Part shown: positions 48,360 through 59,948 of the stretch, piece after piece
Numbering within the stretch: the first letter of the stretch is position 1
How the letters are laid out: each line of letters starts with the position of its first letter
Source: Vicugna pacos
Lineage: Eukaryota; Chordata; Mammalia; Artiodactyla; Camelidae
Direction: 5' to 3'
NCBI RefSeq assembly: GCF_048564905.1
Contig: NC_132990.1
Coordinates: forward strand, 33,661,001-33,725,000
Length of the DNA: 64,000 nt
Translations under genes and position numbers: made by a program
Notes under the pieces: generated by a model
Databases searched by the model: none
Told to the model about the DNA's origin: nothing
The model's input: the letters and a program-made list of their open reading frames with translations, nothing else

Positions 48360-48510
48360 GTCAGAATTGTGAAAGTCATGGAGATCATTTATTCTAATAC
48401 TTCCACTTTACAGATGTTTACTGAGGCCTGCAGAGGTTCAATAATTTGCCCAGGTAGTTAGTGTCTAGAATTCATATTTTCTGACCCTCAACACGTATTC
48501 CTTCCCAGTG
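48360..48510 (-). mobile_element. MIR fragment, antisense
   Basis: Contains ccactttacagatgtttact, gaggcctgcagaggttcaat and aatttgcccaggtagttagt on the + strand. Confidence 0.75.
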
Positions 48511-49084
48511 ATCTAGGTGATGGTCTTTTGATCATGAGTTACTTGAGGGGCTGGGGAGGAGGGCTGGCCAGTCACAAACATCTTTAGTAAATTTTATACA
48601 TTTTGCTATTGTATTATTGTATGTCTTATTATAGATAATAGTTAAACATGCATCTTTTTAATAACTGATGACTCTAAGACTGAGTCTTTTGTTCATATGA
48701 ATCTCTTCTTATATTTTTTTAAACTCGTACTTTTATAGTTAAATTTTTGGGGACTATAGAATGTTCTTTGGGTATTCATAGAATATGTAAAAAGTCCATA
48801 TTTAATAATTTTCAGCATTGAATGTTTTAGTTAAATAGCTTCCATGAGAAAAGGCTGTTATTTGACTGCCCTGTCTATATATCTTTTTAATATTTTCCAT
48901 TCATAGAATTTAATGATGTACATTAAGGGCAATTTGCTCTGTGATATTTTCATATCCAATAGCTTAATGTCCAGAATAATTATACATGATAGCAGTTGAA
49001 AAAATTTTGACCTTTAAATTTTCTTCTCCTTTCCTCATCACTTCTTTAAATTTCAAGGAAATCCACATGTGCCAAGTTGTGTTA

Positions 49085-49215
49085 TTAATTTTCTTAAATG
49101 AACTTCAGGGACCCATGTTCAAGTATCATTCCTTCTCCTGACTACAGTATAACCTCAGGCAAATAACATATTTGCCCCTGAATTTCCTAATCTGCAAAAT
49201 GGGGATTAATAGATT
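49085..49215 (+). mobile_element. MIR fragment, sense
   Basis: Contains taacctcaggcaaataacat and cctaatctgcaaaatgggga. Confidence 0.7.
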
Positions 49216-49799
49216 AAAAGCGTTAATTAATAACTGGGTCAGGTTCAGGATGGGGAGGGAGTAATGAAAGTGAGAAAGTGGGGTGATTCGTATTATCTGG
49301 ATAAGTATATTCTCTTTTAGTATAGTTTCTCTTATAAAACTAACTGCACAAGTTGAAATTATAAAAATCTCTGCTTGAACAAATACTTGGAAGCTAGAGT
49401 GAGAAATCTTTGTTGGGCGTATGCATTTGAAAAGGTTGGGAATCACTGTGACTGTGCTTCACAAGTGACCAAAGTCTTTCAGGATAAGAGTATGACCCCC
49501 CAGCTATGTAAAGCCTAAGGCTGGTTCACAAAGGCTGAGCTTTGTCATGACCGGAAGGTTCTAGAGGAGACAAGCCCAGCAGTTCTTAGTCTGTCCCTCA
49601 GCAGGAGTCAGACTGATAGACTTGCCTGCAGGGAGTGCTCCAAGGTCCCAAACTGCCTTCAGTTCAGCAGCGGGCCTGACTTCCGGTGTGGGGCGTACCA
49701 CCTGTTTGCCCGGACTTAGCACCTGCTTTGGCCTCAGCAACATACACACGTGAGTTAACACTTAGATCCATTTTCGAAAGTCCCACTTGGCAGCATATC

Positions 49800-50345
49800 C
49801 ATCTCTAACAAGTACCTGGTTTCTCCGGTCCTCTTTATAGTAAATCCTCTCAGGACTGACCTCATATTCCTTCTCTTCCAAGCTGGCTTTTTTCTCCACA
49901 TTTCAATGACGTTGCTCTTATCAGAGTCACTGGTGACCTCCAGTTGTTAAATCTAAAAGACGTTCTTCTAGATTAAATTTTCTTTATCTCTAGCAGTCGG
50001 CTAGTCAGCCACTCTGTCCCTGAATCGCTGTCTTCTTTTGGTCTGTCTGACTCGCTCTTCTACTCTTTTCTTCCTCTCTTGTTGGATCCTCCTCAGTCTT
50101 ACTATTGGCCATTTTTTTTTGTATGGCCTATTCTCTGTGTAAGTTTCCCTTCCGTGGATAATTCTTCCACAACACTTAGGACTGTCTGTCATTCTTGACA
50201 TTTTTAACTTATCTAGCATCGGCCTTTTCTCCTACTAGAATGTACCTTTGATGTGGGGAGGTACCGCGTTTGCTCCCCATTCTCTCTTTGATACTTCAAC
50301 AGTCATGTATAAGTGCTCAATCTGCATTTGTTGATTGAGTTAAAT
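49800..50345 (+). mobile_element. L2 fragment, sense
   Basis: L2 landmarks in order: agagtcactggtgacctcca, gttgttaaatctaa, tggatcctcctcagtcttac, and ctactagaatgtacctttga. The ending is agtgctcaatctgcatttgt-tgattgagt. Confidence 0.78.
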
Positions 50346-50805
50346 AAAGAATAGCATTTAATGACAGATGAGACATAGGAGCAGGCTACTTGGTAATTTT
50401 ATAATATGCAAGGAGCAATGAATGAAACTGAATTGATGCTACTCACATAGTATTAACAGATAGTTTTTCTCCAGTACAAAACATTTTTGAACTTACATGC
50501 ATGTATATGGTTGTTCAGTTTTTCTTTTTTTCCCATGTATACAATACAGTATTATTAACTATAGTCACTAGCTCTACATTAGATCCGCAGAACTTATACC
50601 TTTGTAGCCTTTGACCAACATCTCCCCATTTTTCCCTGCTCCCAGCCCCTGCACCATTCTGCTGTCTGTTTCTGAGTTTGATTTTTGTATATGCCACATA
50701 TGAGTGACATCATGCAGTGATGGCTCGCTCTATCTGACTTATTTTACTTAGCATAGTGCCCTCAGGGTTCATCCATATTGTTGCAAATGGCTGAATAATA
50801 CTCCA

Positions 50806-50831
50806 CTATGTGTGTGTGTGTGTGTGTGTGA
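50806..50831. repeat. (TG)n microsatellite inside the L1
   Basis: About twelve TG units follow ccacta, at the same ORF2 codon region as the CA/TACA array at 18832-18893. Confidence 0.93.
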
Positions 50832-51363
50832 CATTTTCTATATCTTATTCATCTGTTGATAGACACTTAGGGGTTTTTCATGTCTTGACTATTGTGAATA
50901 ATGCTGCACTGAACATGGGAGTGCAGATATCTCTTTGAGATACTGATTTCATTTCCTTCAGATATACACCCCGAAGAGGGATTGCTGGATTATACGGTGG
51001 TTCTAAAATAGACATGCAGATCAGTGAAACATTTGAGAGCACAGACATAAACTCACGCATTGAGGGTCAGCTGATCTTTGACAAGGGTGTCAAGAATACA
51101 CAATGGGGAAAGGACAGGCTCTTCAGTGAATGGTGCTGGGAAAGCTGGACATCCGCATGCAGAAATTGAACCCCAATCTTATACCACTTACAAAAGTTAA
51201 CTCAAAATAGATTAAGGACTTATATGTAAGGCCTGGAACTGTAAAACTGCAAAAGAAGACATAAAAAGTGAGCTCCTTGACACTGATATTGGCAATGATT
51301 TTTGGATTTGCTATCACAAGCTTAGGCATCGTACTGAAAAGCTTCCTCACAGCAAAAGAAGCC

Positions 51364-51399
51364 ATCAACAAAATGAAAGACATCAACAAAATGAAAGAC
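51364..51399 (+). repeat. Two tandem copies of an 18-bp unit
   Basis: The unit atcaacaaaatgaaagac occurs twice in direct tandem within the inverted L1 segment. This is a local duplication of six codons of former ORF2. Confidence 0.95.
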
Positions 51400-52227
51400 A
51401 GCCTACCAAATCGGAGAATATATTTGCATACCATTTTCTTTTAAGTGCTTAATATCCACAATATATAAGGAACTCATACAACTCAATGGCAAAACAGAAA
51501 GAAAAAGAAAAACCAAACCAAACAAAATTCACCTCAAATAGCTGGATTAAAAAATGGGCAAAGGACCAGAAGGGACATTTTCCCAAAGAAGACATACATA
51601 TGTTGTACAGGTACACGAAAAGTGCACAGCATCACTAATCATCAGGGAAATGCAGATCAAAACCACAATGAGATATCACCTCATGCCTATTAGAATGGCT
51701 GCTGTCAAGAAGTCAAGAAATAATAAGTATTGGAGAGAATACAGAGGAAAAGAAACTCTTCTGCACTACTGGTAGGAATGTAAATTAGCACAGCCATTAT
51801 GAAAAGCGGTATGGAAGTCCTTCAAAGAATTAAAAATATAACACCATATGATCTAGCCCAGCTAATCTTATTTGTAAACTTAGACCAGTCACCCTGGATC
51901 AAAATCTTTTGTGACGTCATTTCTGCCAGAGTTGCTTTAAGTCCATATCCACTTCCCTGCCTTCTGTTGTCAGGGGGAAATGGCCTGTGGATGTTCTTGT
52001 TCTGTGCACCCTTTTGGGTGTGCTTCAAGAACCATTCTAGCAGTGAATGGAAATTCTGGTAATGCTTTCATGGATAGCTGTCCCAGAATATAAAACTTTT
52101 TGCCACTGTAAACTTTGCCTTTTTGAAAACCTCAAATAGACTACAAGAACTAATAGCTGTGAAATCGCACTTTTTTTTTCCTTATTCCTATGAAAGTTGG
52201 GCTTCCCATTTTTATTATCCTCCAGTA

Positions 52228-52415
52228 AAGTGGTTCTCCAAGTGTGTTCTTCAGATCAGCAGCAGAAATGAGAAATACCAGCCTTGTTAGAAATGCCGCT
52301 ATTTGGTCCCTGCCCCTTTTCTACTGAATTAGGAATTTGGGGAGTGAAATCCAGCAATCTGTGTTTCGACAAGCCCTTCAGATGATTCTGATGTGCACTA
52401 AAGAGTGAGAACATT
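52228..52415 (+). mobile_element. MER5A-like non-autonomous hAT (Charlie) DNA transposon
   Basis: Opening gtggttctccaagtgtgttc, middle agccttgttagaaatgccgc and end cagcaatctgtgtttcgaca followed by tcagatgattctgatgtgca match the MER5A consensus as I remember it. It covers nearly the full length of that short element. Confidence 0.8.
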
Positions 52416-52949
52416 TCTTACAACATACAAATAATTGAAATGCAAAGTAAATTGTAAATGTCCAGATATCTTTATGTCATGATAATTTTAAGTTATGATT
52501 TTACTACTCTGTATGTTATCAACATATATGAATAAGAAAGCTTAATTAGTTATTGCAAGAATTACTTACTGACTTTTAACATTTATTCTTGCATTTCCTC
52601 CCTAGCTGTTATGGCGACAGCTCAATAAATGCTTTTGCTGTTTACTTCTTGTTTTAGCAGCTGAAATGAGCAGAAATGAGTCTGTCTTCTGAATTTAAAT
52701 CAAGCAAGTGTTTTACTAGTGTTTCTAGTTTTTATGACTTTATATTTAATTTATTGTTTTTTATTCTTAGGTAATAACCACTTATGTCAAGTCACCTGAA
52801 TTCCTTTCCGAATTAGTGTTTTCCCCTTTGGTGTCTTTCACAAAATGGAAATGTCATCTTTCTGTTGAATCTTCTGCCTTCAGTCTGTCTTACAGCATTC
52901 AAGAAATGTTGTGTTTCAAAACTCATAAAAGAAGGACATGCTAGCCAAC

Positions 52950-53335
52950 CAGAGATTATATACTACATGAATGCAATTTATTGAAGATTTCAAATAACCT
53001 AGCTACTTCTTTGCAGGGTTTTGGTGACTCACATAAAAATTTCATAATGGGAGACTGTTTAAGGCAGAGTTCTTGGTTTCCAGCAGCAGAACTCTGGTCT
53101 GGCTTACTTAAGTAAAACAAAGAATTTACTGAAAGATATTTGTGATTCAGAATTTCCAGGAAGTCTGGAGAATCAGGCTGAAAAAAGACAGGTACAAGCC
53201 TCATTAGAGAGCAGCCAGACCATAGACAAGACCACACCACACAAGTCACCCAGTAAGGACACCCAGGACCACAGCCATCTCACACGCTGCCCACCACTGC
53301 TGCCGCTGAATTCGGATCACATCTGTCCAGGAGGG
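52950..53335 (-). repeat. Possible old interspersed repeat, family not assigned
   Basis: Blocks ggcttacttaagtaaaacaa, agaatttactgaaagatatt and gtacaagcctcattagagag suggest an old dispersed repeat, but I cannot name it. Confidence 0.25.
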
Positions 53336-53439
53336 GTCAATTCCTAACCTTTATGATTCACTTAATGTAGATTAAGTGAAATAATGTATCCCCTATCTCT
53401 AACAACAGTTCTCCCCAGTACCCAAATTCTCTTAGCTAC

Positions 53440-53835
53440 CAGACTTTTTGAACATATTTAAAACGTGTTTGTTCTGGCTGCCTTTAGTTTCGTATTTCCT
53501 CAGAATAGTCCAGTCAGACATACGTTGCCATCACTGCCTGGAAACACCCTGCAGTTAGATCACCTCCTGTCATTATGTCTGGTGAACATGTTTCAGAGTC
53601 ATCTGACATGACTTGTCTGTAGCCTTGTGCCCTATTCCCCCACTCCGCTTTTCTCATGTTTGCCTGTTACCTCTCTGGCCTTGGGTTGTTTCTCTGGCTG
53701 GAATAATCCCCCGCCTCCCCTTATGTATGCCTGCATACTCCCATCCCAGCATAAACCAGCATCCAGACTTCTTGCCATAGTCCGTTATGATGCCTCTCAA
53801 GCTTTTTAAACCATCCTCAATGGGAAAGTGAGAAG
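53440..53835 (+). mobile_element. L2 fragment, sense
   Basis: It includes ctctggccttgggttgtttc, tctggctggaataatccccc, and a gatgcctctcaagctttttaa stretch resembling the L2 'ctgcctggaatgctcttccc' region. Confidence 0.6.
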
Positions 53836-54109
53836 TACATTTTTATATTCAGGTAAATACATGCATGCACATACAGCGTGTACACACACACCGTATATAC
53901 ATATGATAGAAATAACGTTTCTCAAAATAATTCTTATCCTTGCTAGAGTTACTATGCTCTAGTGTTGTCTAGTCTAGTGCAGTCTCCTCTTTAATGCTCT
54001 GGTGACCCACTAAATTGTGGATCATGACCCACAGTGTTTAAAAAAATTGTTTACATACTTACATGTTTCGTTTTTACCTACGTTTTAAACTTCATTTCTT
54101 ATGTCCTTC

Positions 54110-54515
54110 TCATTCGTTTTAACCAACCATTCTAGACTCCTAGTTTCTTCCTCGATTCCAGGATCTTCCCTATGTTGTGGCTTTTGCACATAGTCTGCTG
54201 TCTTCCTGATAATGTTTTCTGTAAGACTGATTCCTTTTCATCTTTTAGTTTCAACCTGAGTATCTCTTCTTTGGGGATAACATTTCCTTGACTACCTTAT
54301 CTAATACACACCATCTCATTTATTATACTTTAATATACTATTTTCCTTTTTCATAGACTTAGAAAAATTTCTAATTATCTTATTTCCTTTCTTATTTTTG
54401 ACCACCTACCCCTATGTGATATAGCCCTTATGACAGTAAAGGTCATGTATGTTTTCTTCCTTTTATTCTAGGTACCAGCATAGATACTCAGTAAATATTT
54501 GTTAAAAGAATATGT
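54110..54515 (+). mobile_element. L2 3' part, sense
   Basis: The series ttttagtttcaacctgagta, tttccttgactaccttatc, atgacagtaaaggtcatgta and actcagtaaatatttgtt follows the end of L2. Confidence 0.7.
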
Positions 54516-54519
54516 GCAG

Positions 54520-56270
54520 AGTAGCTGGAAAGCAATAGAACATTGTACCAATGTAAGATATTATAATGATGAATGCATTACTGTGTTCTGTCTTCATAAT
54601 AAATTTTATGGTATGAAATCTACAAGATATTTTATTTCTTTAATTTGCCATTTTCATACCATTACTTCATTTTGTAGCTGATTAGCTCATGGGTGGGAGG
54701 ATAGTCAAGACCTGGGGAAAATACAAAACATATAATTTAGAGATACTATATATCTGGACTTGTGGATAAGACACCTGAAGATAAAGAAAACAAAAAAGTG
54801 TGAATTCGGTGGATCAGGGTCCTGACGTTTCCTTAGGACCTTATAATAGAGTCAGCAGCGAAGAAGCTTCTGTCAGCAAGTATGCACATATCTATGTACC
54901 CACATTCATTACTGTGTACATATGCAGAACAATGGAAAGATTTCTCTTCTGCTATGGAATGATATGACACATTGTCATAACAATCCGTGGCAATCAATAC
55001 AGAACAAACAAAGGGAACACAGCAGCATCTTTCAAATGCACACAGAATTGCTTGGGAATTTAGCTGTTTCAGGAGTGTACCATCCAGAAATAGTTAGCTG
55101 CTTTCCATGTAATATGCCAAAAATTGAGTAATTTTCTTGAGCGTATGTTTTGGACATTTCTGGGGAAAATAATGTACAAGCAATAACTTGCATGCATTTA
55201 TTATGTAATATAAAAGACAAGCAATCCTACGTATCAGAATTAAAGAGTCATTTCTGGTACCTGAGAAAGAAATGTTTTTTACTGTTGGTGCTTCTTTTGT
55301 ATTTAACATAAATTCTTCAGCATTTATTCAGGAGCTTAGAGCATTTAGAATTGCAAAGACGTTTGGGAATTATCTGTGAATGACTCTGGCTCTGGCCCCA
55401 GACAAATCTCCAACAAGTGAGTTAATGCTCATCTTCTTACCCTTAAAGAACAATGACTAAGGACATCATGGTCTGCCTCTATTACCCAGTCCAATGTTTA
55501 AAAGTCTCCTCTCTTTCCCATTGCAATGTGTATGTGCCAGAAACAAATTCACCAACAATTTGTGACACTTGTTTCCAAAAATAATTGTGTCTTTTTTCCC
55601 CTAGAAATTGCCAGTCTTTCCCCCAGAGTGTGTTTATACATAGCCAAGCCTTCTCCCCAGTCCCGTGGGTCATGATTGAGTAATGAGCATAGTTTATGGA
55701 TTAGGCATACTCTTTAGTGACTTTCACTCTTCCCTGTTCTTTGCTCATTTTTTAGCTAATGAATCATCTCCAACTAGGAGGTAGTGTGAAAATCAAAGCT
55801 CTTTGCTGCCACATTTTTATGCTGACTTGAGGGCTATAGATAGACATTTTGTATATCCATGATGCATATGTTTGCATTACTGTTGTTCAGTGAGGACTAA
55901 ATATATAAAGGAGTCATGCCCAAAAGATGGAGTGATTTAAATCCCTTGGAATGTTTCTCTTACAGTAGAATTGCAGCTTCCATGATCATAGAACTTCTAA
56001 ACCCTAAATGTGCGATGCTTGGTACTTTCTGAAGTAGTCTTGTCTTTCCCGTCTCTCTTTGCCACTGCAAGTGCATCTTCCACAGATCCCATTCTGAGTA
56101 AGAGAGGAAAGTGGTGTGATGCTAGTAAACACGAAGCTGGGGTGTAAGGAACTCCCAGATGGCAACAGTAAGTTCATATGTTCCTGGTACCACCTGTTAG
56201 GGCTGTTCCCCGATAGCCATTCACAAGTATCACTGACACACATCTAAAAAGTTAAGTTCTTATGTGACAG
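54520..56270. other. Intron, nothing recognised
   Basis: AT-rich sequence. Short open frames on both strands overlap each other and look like chance. Confidence 0.5.
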
Positions 56271-56274
56271 AATG

Positions 56275-56500
56275 GTTGGGAGCTTGGACTAAGTGCACAT
56301 ACCAAATCCATTTTTACTATCAGCTGTACTCTTCGGATGAAGCTGTTCAACCTACTTAAACTTTTAAGTATACATCTTATCTGTAGAAATAGAAATTATA
56401 ACAGTACTTATAGAATGTAATGAGGATTAACACGTGAAAAGCACACAAAATCATGCCTACTGCATAGTAAATGGTCCGCAAATATTAGCTATCGATAACA
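56275..56500 (+). mobile_element. MIR SINE, sense
   Basis: Contains gagcttggactaagtgcaca, atcttatctgtagaaataga, and atgaggattaacacgtgaaa. It ends catagtaaatggtccgcaaa. Confidence 0.65.
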
Positions 56501-57204
56501 TTGTTACATTTTACATGTAAAGTCAATTTACTACTCGGGGCATGCTTAAGCATTTTGTTCAGACTGTGAAAAAGAAGGCTGGCACCATGTCCTGCGTCTG
56601 TCAAAGCATTTACTGTCCTATATCTATTTGTACACCTTCCTTGGCTCTACTTAAATACCAACATCAGGTTGTATTATTTTAAGCACAGCTAAATAGGGTC
56701 ACTGTCATATTTAGCAGACATAAATTAAAATAACCTCATTTTTCTTTTTACCTAAATTTGAAACCAACATGGCTGTTTTATTCTATTAAATAAAGACATA
56801 ATGAAAGAAACACATGAGATTTCCAACTGAAGGACAACAGTAATGAGAAGAACTGTGTGTTTTAAATGGCATTTTTCTCTCAGTAAAAAAAAAAAGTTCG
56901 CTCTGAAGTTGTTGCTTTTGTCATCACATGAGACTAAAATTTATACCTGGATCTGTGGTGGCTCTTTCTGCGAAGCAGTAACTTTACCCAATGTGGAATA
57001 CTTTGAGAGCACTCTTATTATTTTACTAAAATTTACATTAGAAATTACATTATAAATGTGATTTGTAATGGGTTAAAATAACCTATTTTAAATAATATAG
57101 AAAAATCTTGGAATAGTTTAGCATCATTTCTCATGTTTTAACATTACAAAAAAAGGATTTATGTTTTAGAAATTTACAAAGCTATCCAATATGCCAAATA
57201 AACT

Positions 57205-58590
57205 TTTAAATAGAATCACATTTCATTTGCTGATTAGTGTGCCCGCTGTGTAGCAGCAACTGTGTTAAGTGTTGAGGGTACAGATGGGAATAAAACATAA
57301 TTTAATGGGAGTATGAAGACAAGAGGAAATAACAGCTTGTTGAGAGCTGTATTTCAGGTATGCACAAGGTGTTATGAAAGTACAGAGAACAGAACATAAC
57401 AGCCCTGTGAGGAGTGGCCACAGAGGGCAGGGGTGCAGAAGAGTAATTCTGAGATAAGGTGATGCTTGAGCTGAGAGTTTAAGGATGACTTAGACAAAAG
57501 AAGAAAGTTGAAGAAAAATACAAAGGACTACCAGACAGAGGAAACCCTGTGCAGTATAGCAGGGAGGCAAGAGAAAATGGGACTTTGCAGGGACCAACGA
57601 AATGTCAGTGTGGTGTGAGTGTAGAAAGCACTTGAGGTCATGGCTGGTACCAAGTCCAGAGATCGTGAGGCACTGGCCCTGATGGTTTTTATAAGGTAGG
57701 TCAAGGGTTGTGAGTTTCCTCTGAAGGCGAGGGAAAATCATGGGAAGGTTTTTAAGAAAAGTTTTATTTTCATATTTGCATTTTAGAAAAATAACCCTAG
57801 CGGCAAAGTTGAAGATGGATTGGAAGAGAGCCCACATAGAGGCAGGAAAACTAACTAGAAGGCAGTTATAATGGAGAACATTACGAGTTAAGGCAGTGAA
57901 TACAAGAATGGAATTGTAGAATAGATAAACCAGATTACACTGTATAGCACAGGGAAATATACACAAAATGTTATGATAAATCACAGAGAAAAAAATGTGA
58001 CAATGAGTGTGTATATGTCCATGAATGACTGAAAAATTGTGCTGAACACTGGAATTTGACACAACACTGTAAAATGATTATGAATCAATAAAAAATGTTA
58101 AAAAAAAAAAGAATGGAATGGAGAATTATTCAGAAGGTAAAGTTAGTAGGATGTAGTGACTGAACAAGGAGAGAGTCAGCAGTAATTTCCAAACTGGGGG
58201 TTGTGGTCCTGCCATCTGCTGAGGGGAGGAATATTGGGAAAAGAGGAAGAGAGATGAAGAATTCCTTCTTAGTCATATGTTAAATTTTACGTTTGAGACT
58301 ACCCATGTATCAGAGGATTCCCTAGCAGAGATAGCCAGGTGTTAGAAACCTAGATTTAGACTTATTAAGGTATAACTAGAAAGTAGAGAGTGGAGATGTC
58401 AGCTGATGTAAAAGTTGTTTCCTGTGAGCATGTATGTGGTCACGTAGTGTATGATAAAGGTATATGGTCTGAATAAAAATGAGAAGAAATAGGAGCTAAA
58501 AATGGAGATCTCAGAAGTCACCAATATTTAAAATGCCAGAAAAATGGAGCCTCCAAAAGTTTCCTGAAAGGTAGTGGTTAAAAAAAGTAA
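57205..58590 (-). mobile_element. Ancient LINE L2, antisense, split by a young L1 tail
   Basis: The + strand gives the reverse complement of L2. Blocks in order are gtgttgagggtacagatggg, gagctgagagtttaaggatg, cagtgtggtgtgagtg, ttgtgagtttcctctgaagg and gaaggtttttaagaaaag. After the L1 tail it continues with cagaaggtaaagttagtagg and gagtggagatgtcagc. It is old and diverged, with no open frame. Confidence 0.75.
57911..58110 (+). mobile_element. Young L1 3' UTR tail, inserted in L2
   Basis: About 200 bp run from gaattgtagaatagataaac to the A-run at 58100-58110. They closely match the 3' UTR of the L1 at 7426-12331 apart from a few substitutions and a small indel. A direct repeat aagaatggaat (57904-57914 and 58109-58119) flanks it, with microhomology at both ends. 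It interrupts an antisense L2. Confidence 0.92.
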
Positions 58591-58599
58591 AAAGTGAAA

Positions 58600-59657
58600 A
58601 AGAAATGCCATGGAAACTAATGAACAAGAGAGGTTAAAACAGAAAGACCTTGCATATGTATAGAAAATGTCTGCAAACATCCACACCAACTTGTCAGTAC
58701 TGGCTAGCTCTGGGATGTGGTGCTGAAGAGACTGACAAAACTGGGAATTTTAATTCGATATTTGAATGTTTAAAATGAAGGTATTTCATACCTCTCCTGT
58801 TTTTGCAACTTCTTATGACTTTATAATAGTTTCAAACTAAAAACTAAAAGCAAAAGTCATGTTAAAACATGTTATAGTCAATTGAAAATTAAAAATCAAT
58901 CAAACAAGCTGCTTAATCAGAACAGAAAAAGGAGGGAAAGGGCAACATGCGTGGTCAACAGTGTCCTACTGCAGATAGGTCAGGAAAGATGAGGACTGAC
59001 AGCAGCCTTTTAGCTTGGTATTTAGATGTGGTCACAAGTGACCTTATTAAAAGCACTTTCATGGAAAGGCTAGGGGCAGGAGCTTGACTGCAGTTGTTGG
59101 GAGGCAGAAAGTGAGGACATGAAGAGGTGACATAGTCCTTTCATTAAGGAGAAGCTGGAGTGTAAAGAAACAGAGATAAGGATTTAGGATCCAAGGTAAG
59201 TGAACTCTTTGCTCAAGATCCTTCTGGTGGCCAGAAAGATCCATGCAAACTACCTCAGTCACGGAGGTTTAGTGCAAGTCACCCAGGAGTGTCAGGTAGC
59301 ACGGGGAGCTGACTTGTCAGCCCCCAGTCATTCCAGATCCCAGCCAGTCTGAAACTGGGATTTGCAAGAAGTTTTGTAAGAAACTGAAGAAGTCAGGTAG
59401 CAGGATTTATTGGAGGGAAAGACTTGAGCTTGTCTGTACGCTGACGGTAACAACCAGCTGAGGTCTGCACAGAAAAGCACAGAAAGGTGTTGAAGTACTT
59501 ATTAAAGAAATGTACCTTTCCTGGAAAGTTAAACCCAACTATTTCTGGGAATGAAGTTTCACACAAAATACTCAACCATGTTCCAAACACTAAGCTAACT
59601 GACATATTTTAAATTTATATTCACACTAGAAAAAATGAAATAAGATGATATAAATGC
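58600..59657. other. Intron upstream of the residue-72 exon, nothing recognised
   Basis: A-rich then more balanced sequence. No repeat family was named. Confidence 0.5.
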
Positions 59658-59683
59658 CTCTCTTTTTTCTTCTTCTTCTAAAG
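59658..59683 (+). other. RFX3: 3' splice site of the residue-72 exon
   Basis: A nearly unbroken pyrimidine tract of about 22 bases runs up to ctaaag and the exon. This is a strong consensus acceptor. Confidence 0.92.
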
Positions 59684-59942
59684 CCGAACAACAACTTACC
59701 CTTACACAGAAACGCAGATGTACAGCCAGAACACGGGAGGGAATTACTTTGATACTCAAGGGAGTTCTGCACAGGTGACTACCGTGGTCTCGTCCCACAG
59801 TATGGTGGGCACTGGCGGGATTCAGATGGGCGTCACGGGAGGACAGCTCATCAGCAGCTCTGGAGGAACCTATCTGATCGGCAATTCCATGGAGAATTCT
59901 GGTCACTCGGTGACACATCCCACTCGGGCTTCCCCAGCGACA
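59684..59942 (+). CDS. RFX3: RFX3 internal coding exon (activation region before the DNA-binding domain)
   Basis: This 259-bp exon supplies the C of the split Ile codon, then 86 complete codons. The peptide starts RTTTYPYTETQMYSQNTGGN, passes through SSHSMVGTGGIQMGVTGG and LISSSGGTYLIGNS, and ends RASPAT. This corresponds to about residues 72-158 of human RFX3. It is Gly/Ser/Thr-rich with no domain fold visible, as expected for the N-terminal activation segment. The DNA-binding domain would begin about 25 residues later in an exon beyond the window. The acceptor has a long pyrimidine tract (59658-59680) ending aaag, and the donor is GTAAGT. Reading across the donor gives only a few residues before a stop, so the exon border is the GT at 59943. 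One difference from the human sequence as I recall it is VTHPTRASP where human has VTHTTRASP (Thr to Pro near residue 151). The exon is open throughout and looks functional. Confidence 0.98.
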
Positions 59943-59948
59943 GTAAGT
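59943..59948 (+). other. RFX3: 5' splice site, GTAAGT
   Basis: The exon ends ACA and the intron opens GTAAGT, again a perfect intron-side donor. Confidence 0.95.

Larger units (their letters stand above)
50519..51866 (-). mobile_element. L1 with 5' inversion (twin-priming structure)
   Basis: Left part (50519-51006) is an antisense L1 3' end: T-rich tail at 50519-50532, old-type 3' UTR, and ORF2 C-terminus back to [13 protein letters not shown]. Right part (51007-51866) is the same ORF2 in the + orientation. It starts near [20 protein letters not shown], passes through a CWESWTSA block, and ends at ITPYDLA. The outer end of the inverted part and the start of the 3' part meet at the same L1 position (the PYDPAIP codons), overlapping by only about 20 bp. 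That is the arrangement left by twin priming. No target-site duplication was recognised. The element is old. Confidence 0.85.
42568..59683 (+). other. RFX3: RFX3 intron between the two exons (17,116 bp)
   Basis: The GTAAGT at 42568 and the AG at 59682-59683 bound a 17.1-kb intron that splits an Ile codon after its second base (phase 2). It is dominated by ancient L2 and MIR remnants lying in both orientations, plus one rearranged L1 and one young L1 tail. No additional RFX3-like coding segment was seen inside it. Confidence 0.93.

Noticed and set aside
51123-51434. 103-codon open frame on the minus strand
   Set aside because: It is the antisense of the inverted ORF2 part of the L1 at 50519-51866.
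57490-58062. 190-codon open frame on the minus strand
   Set aside because: It runs antisense across a young L1 3' UTR and then through an antisense L2. It has no family resemblance outside those repeats and is a chance frame.
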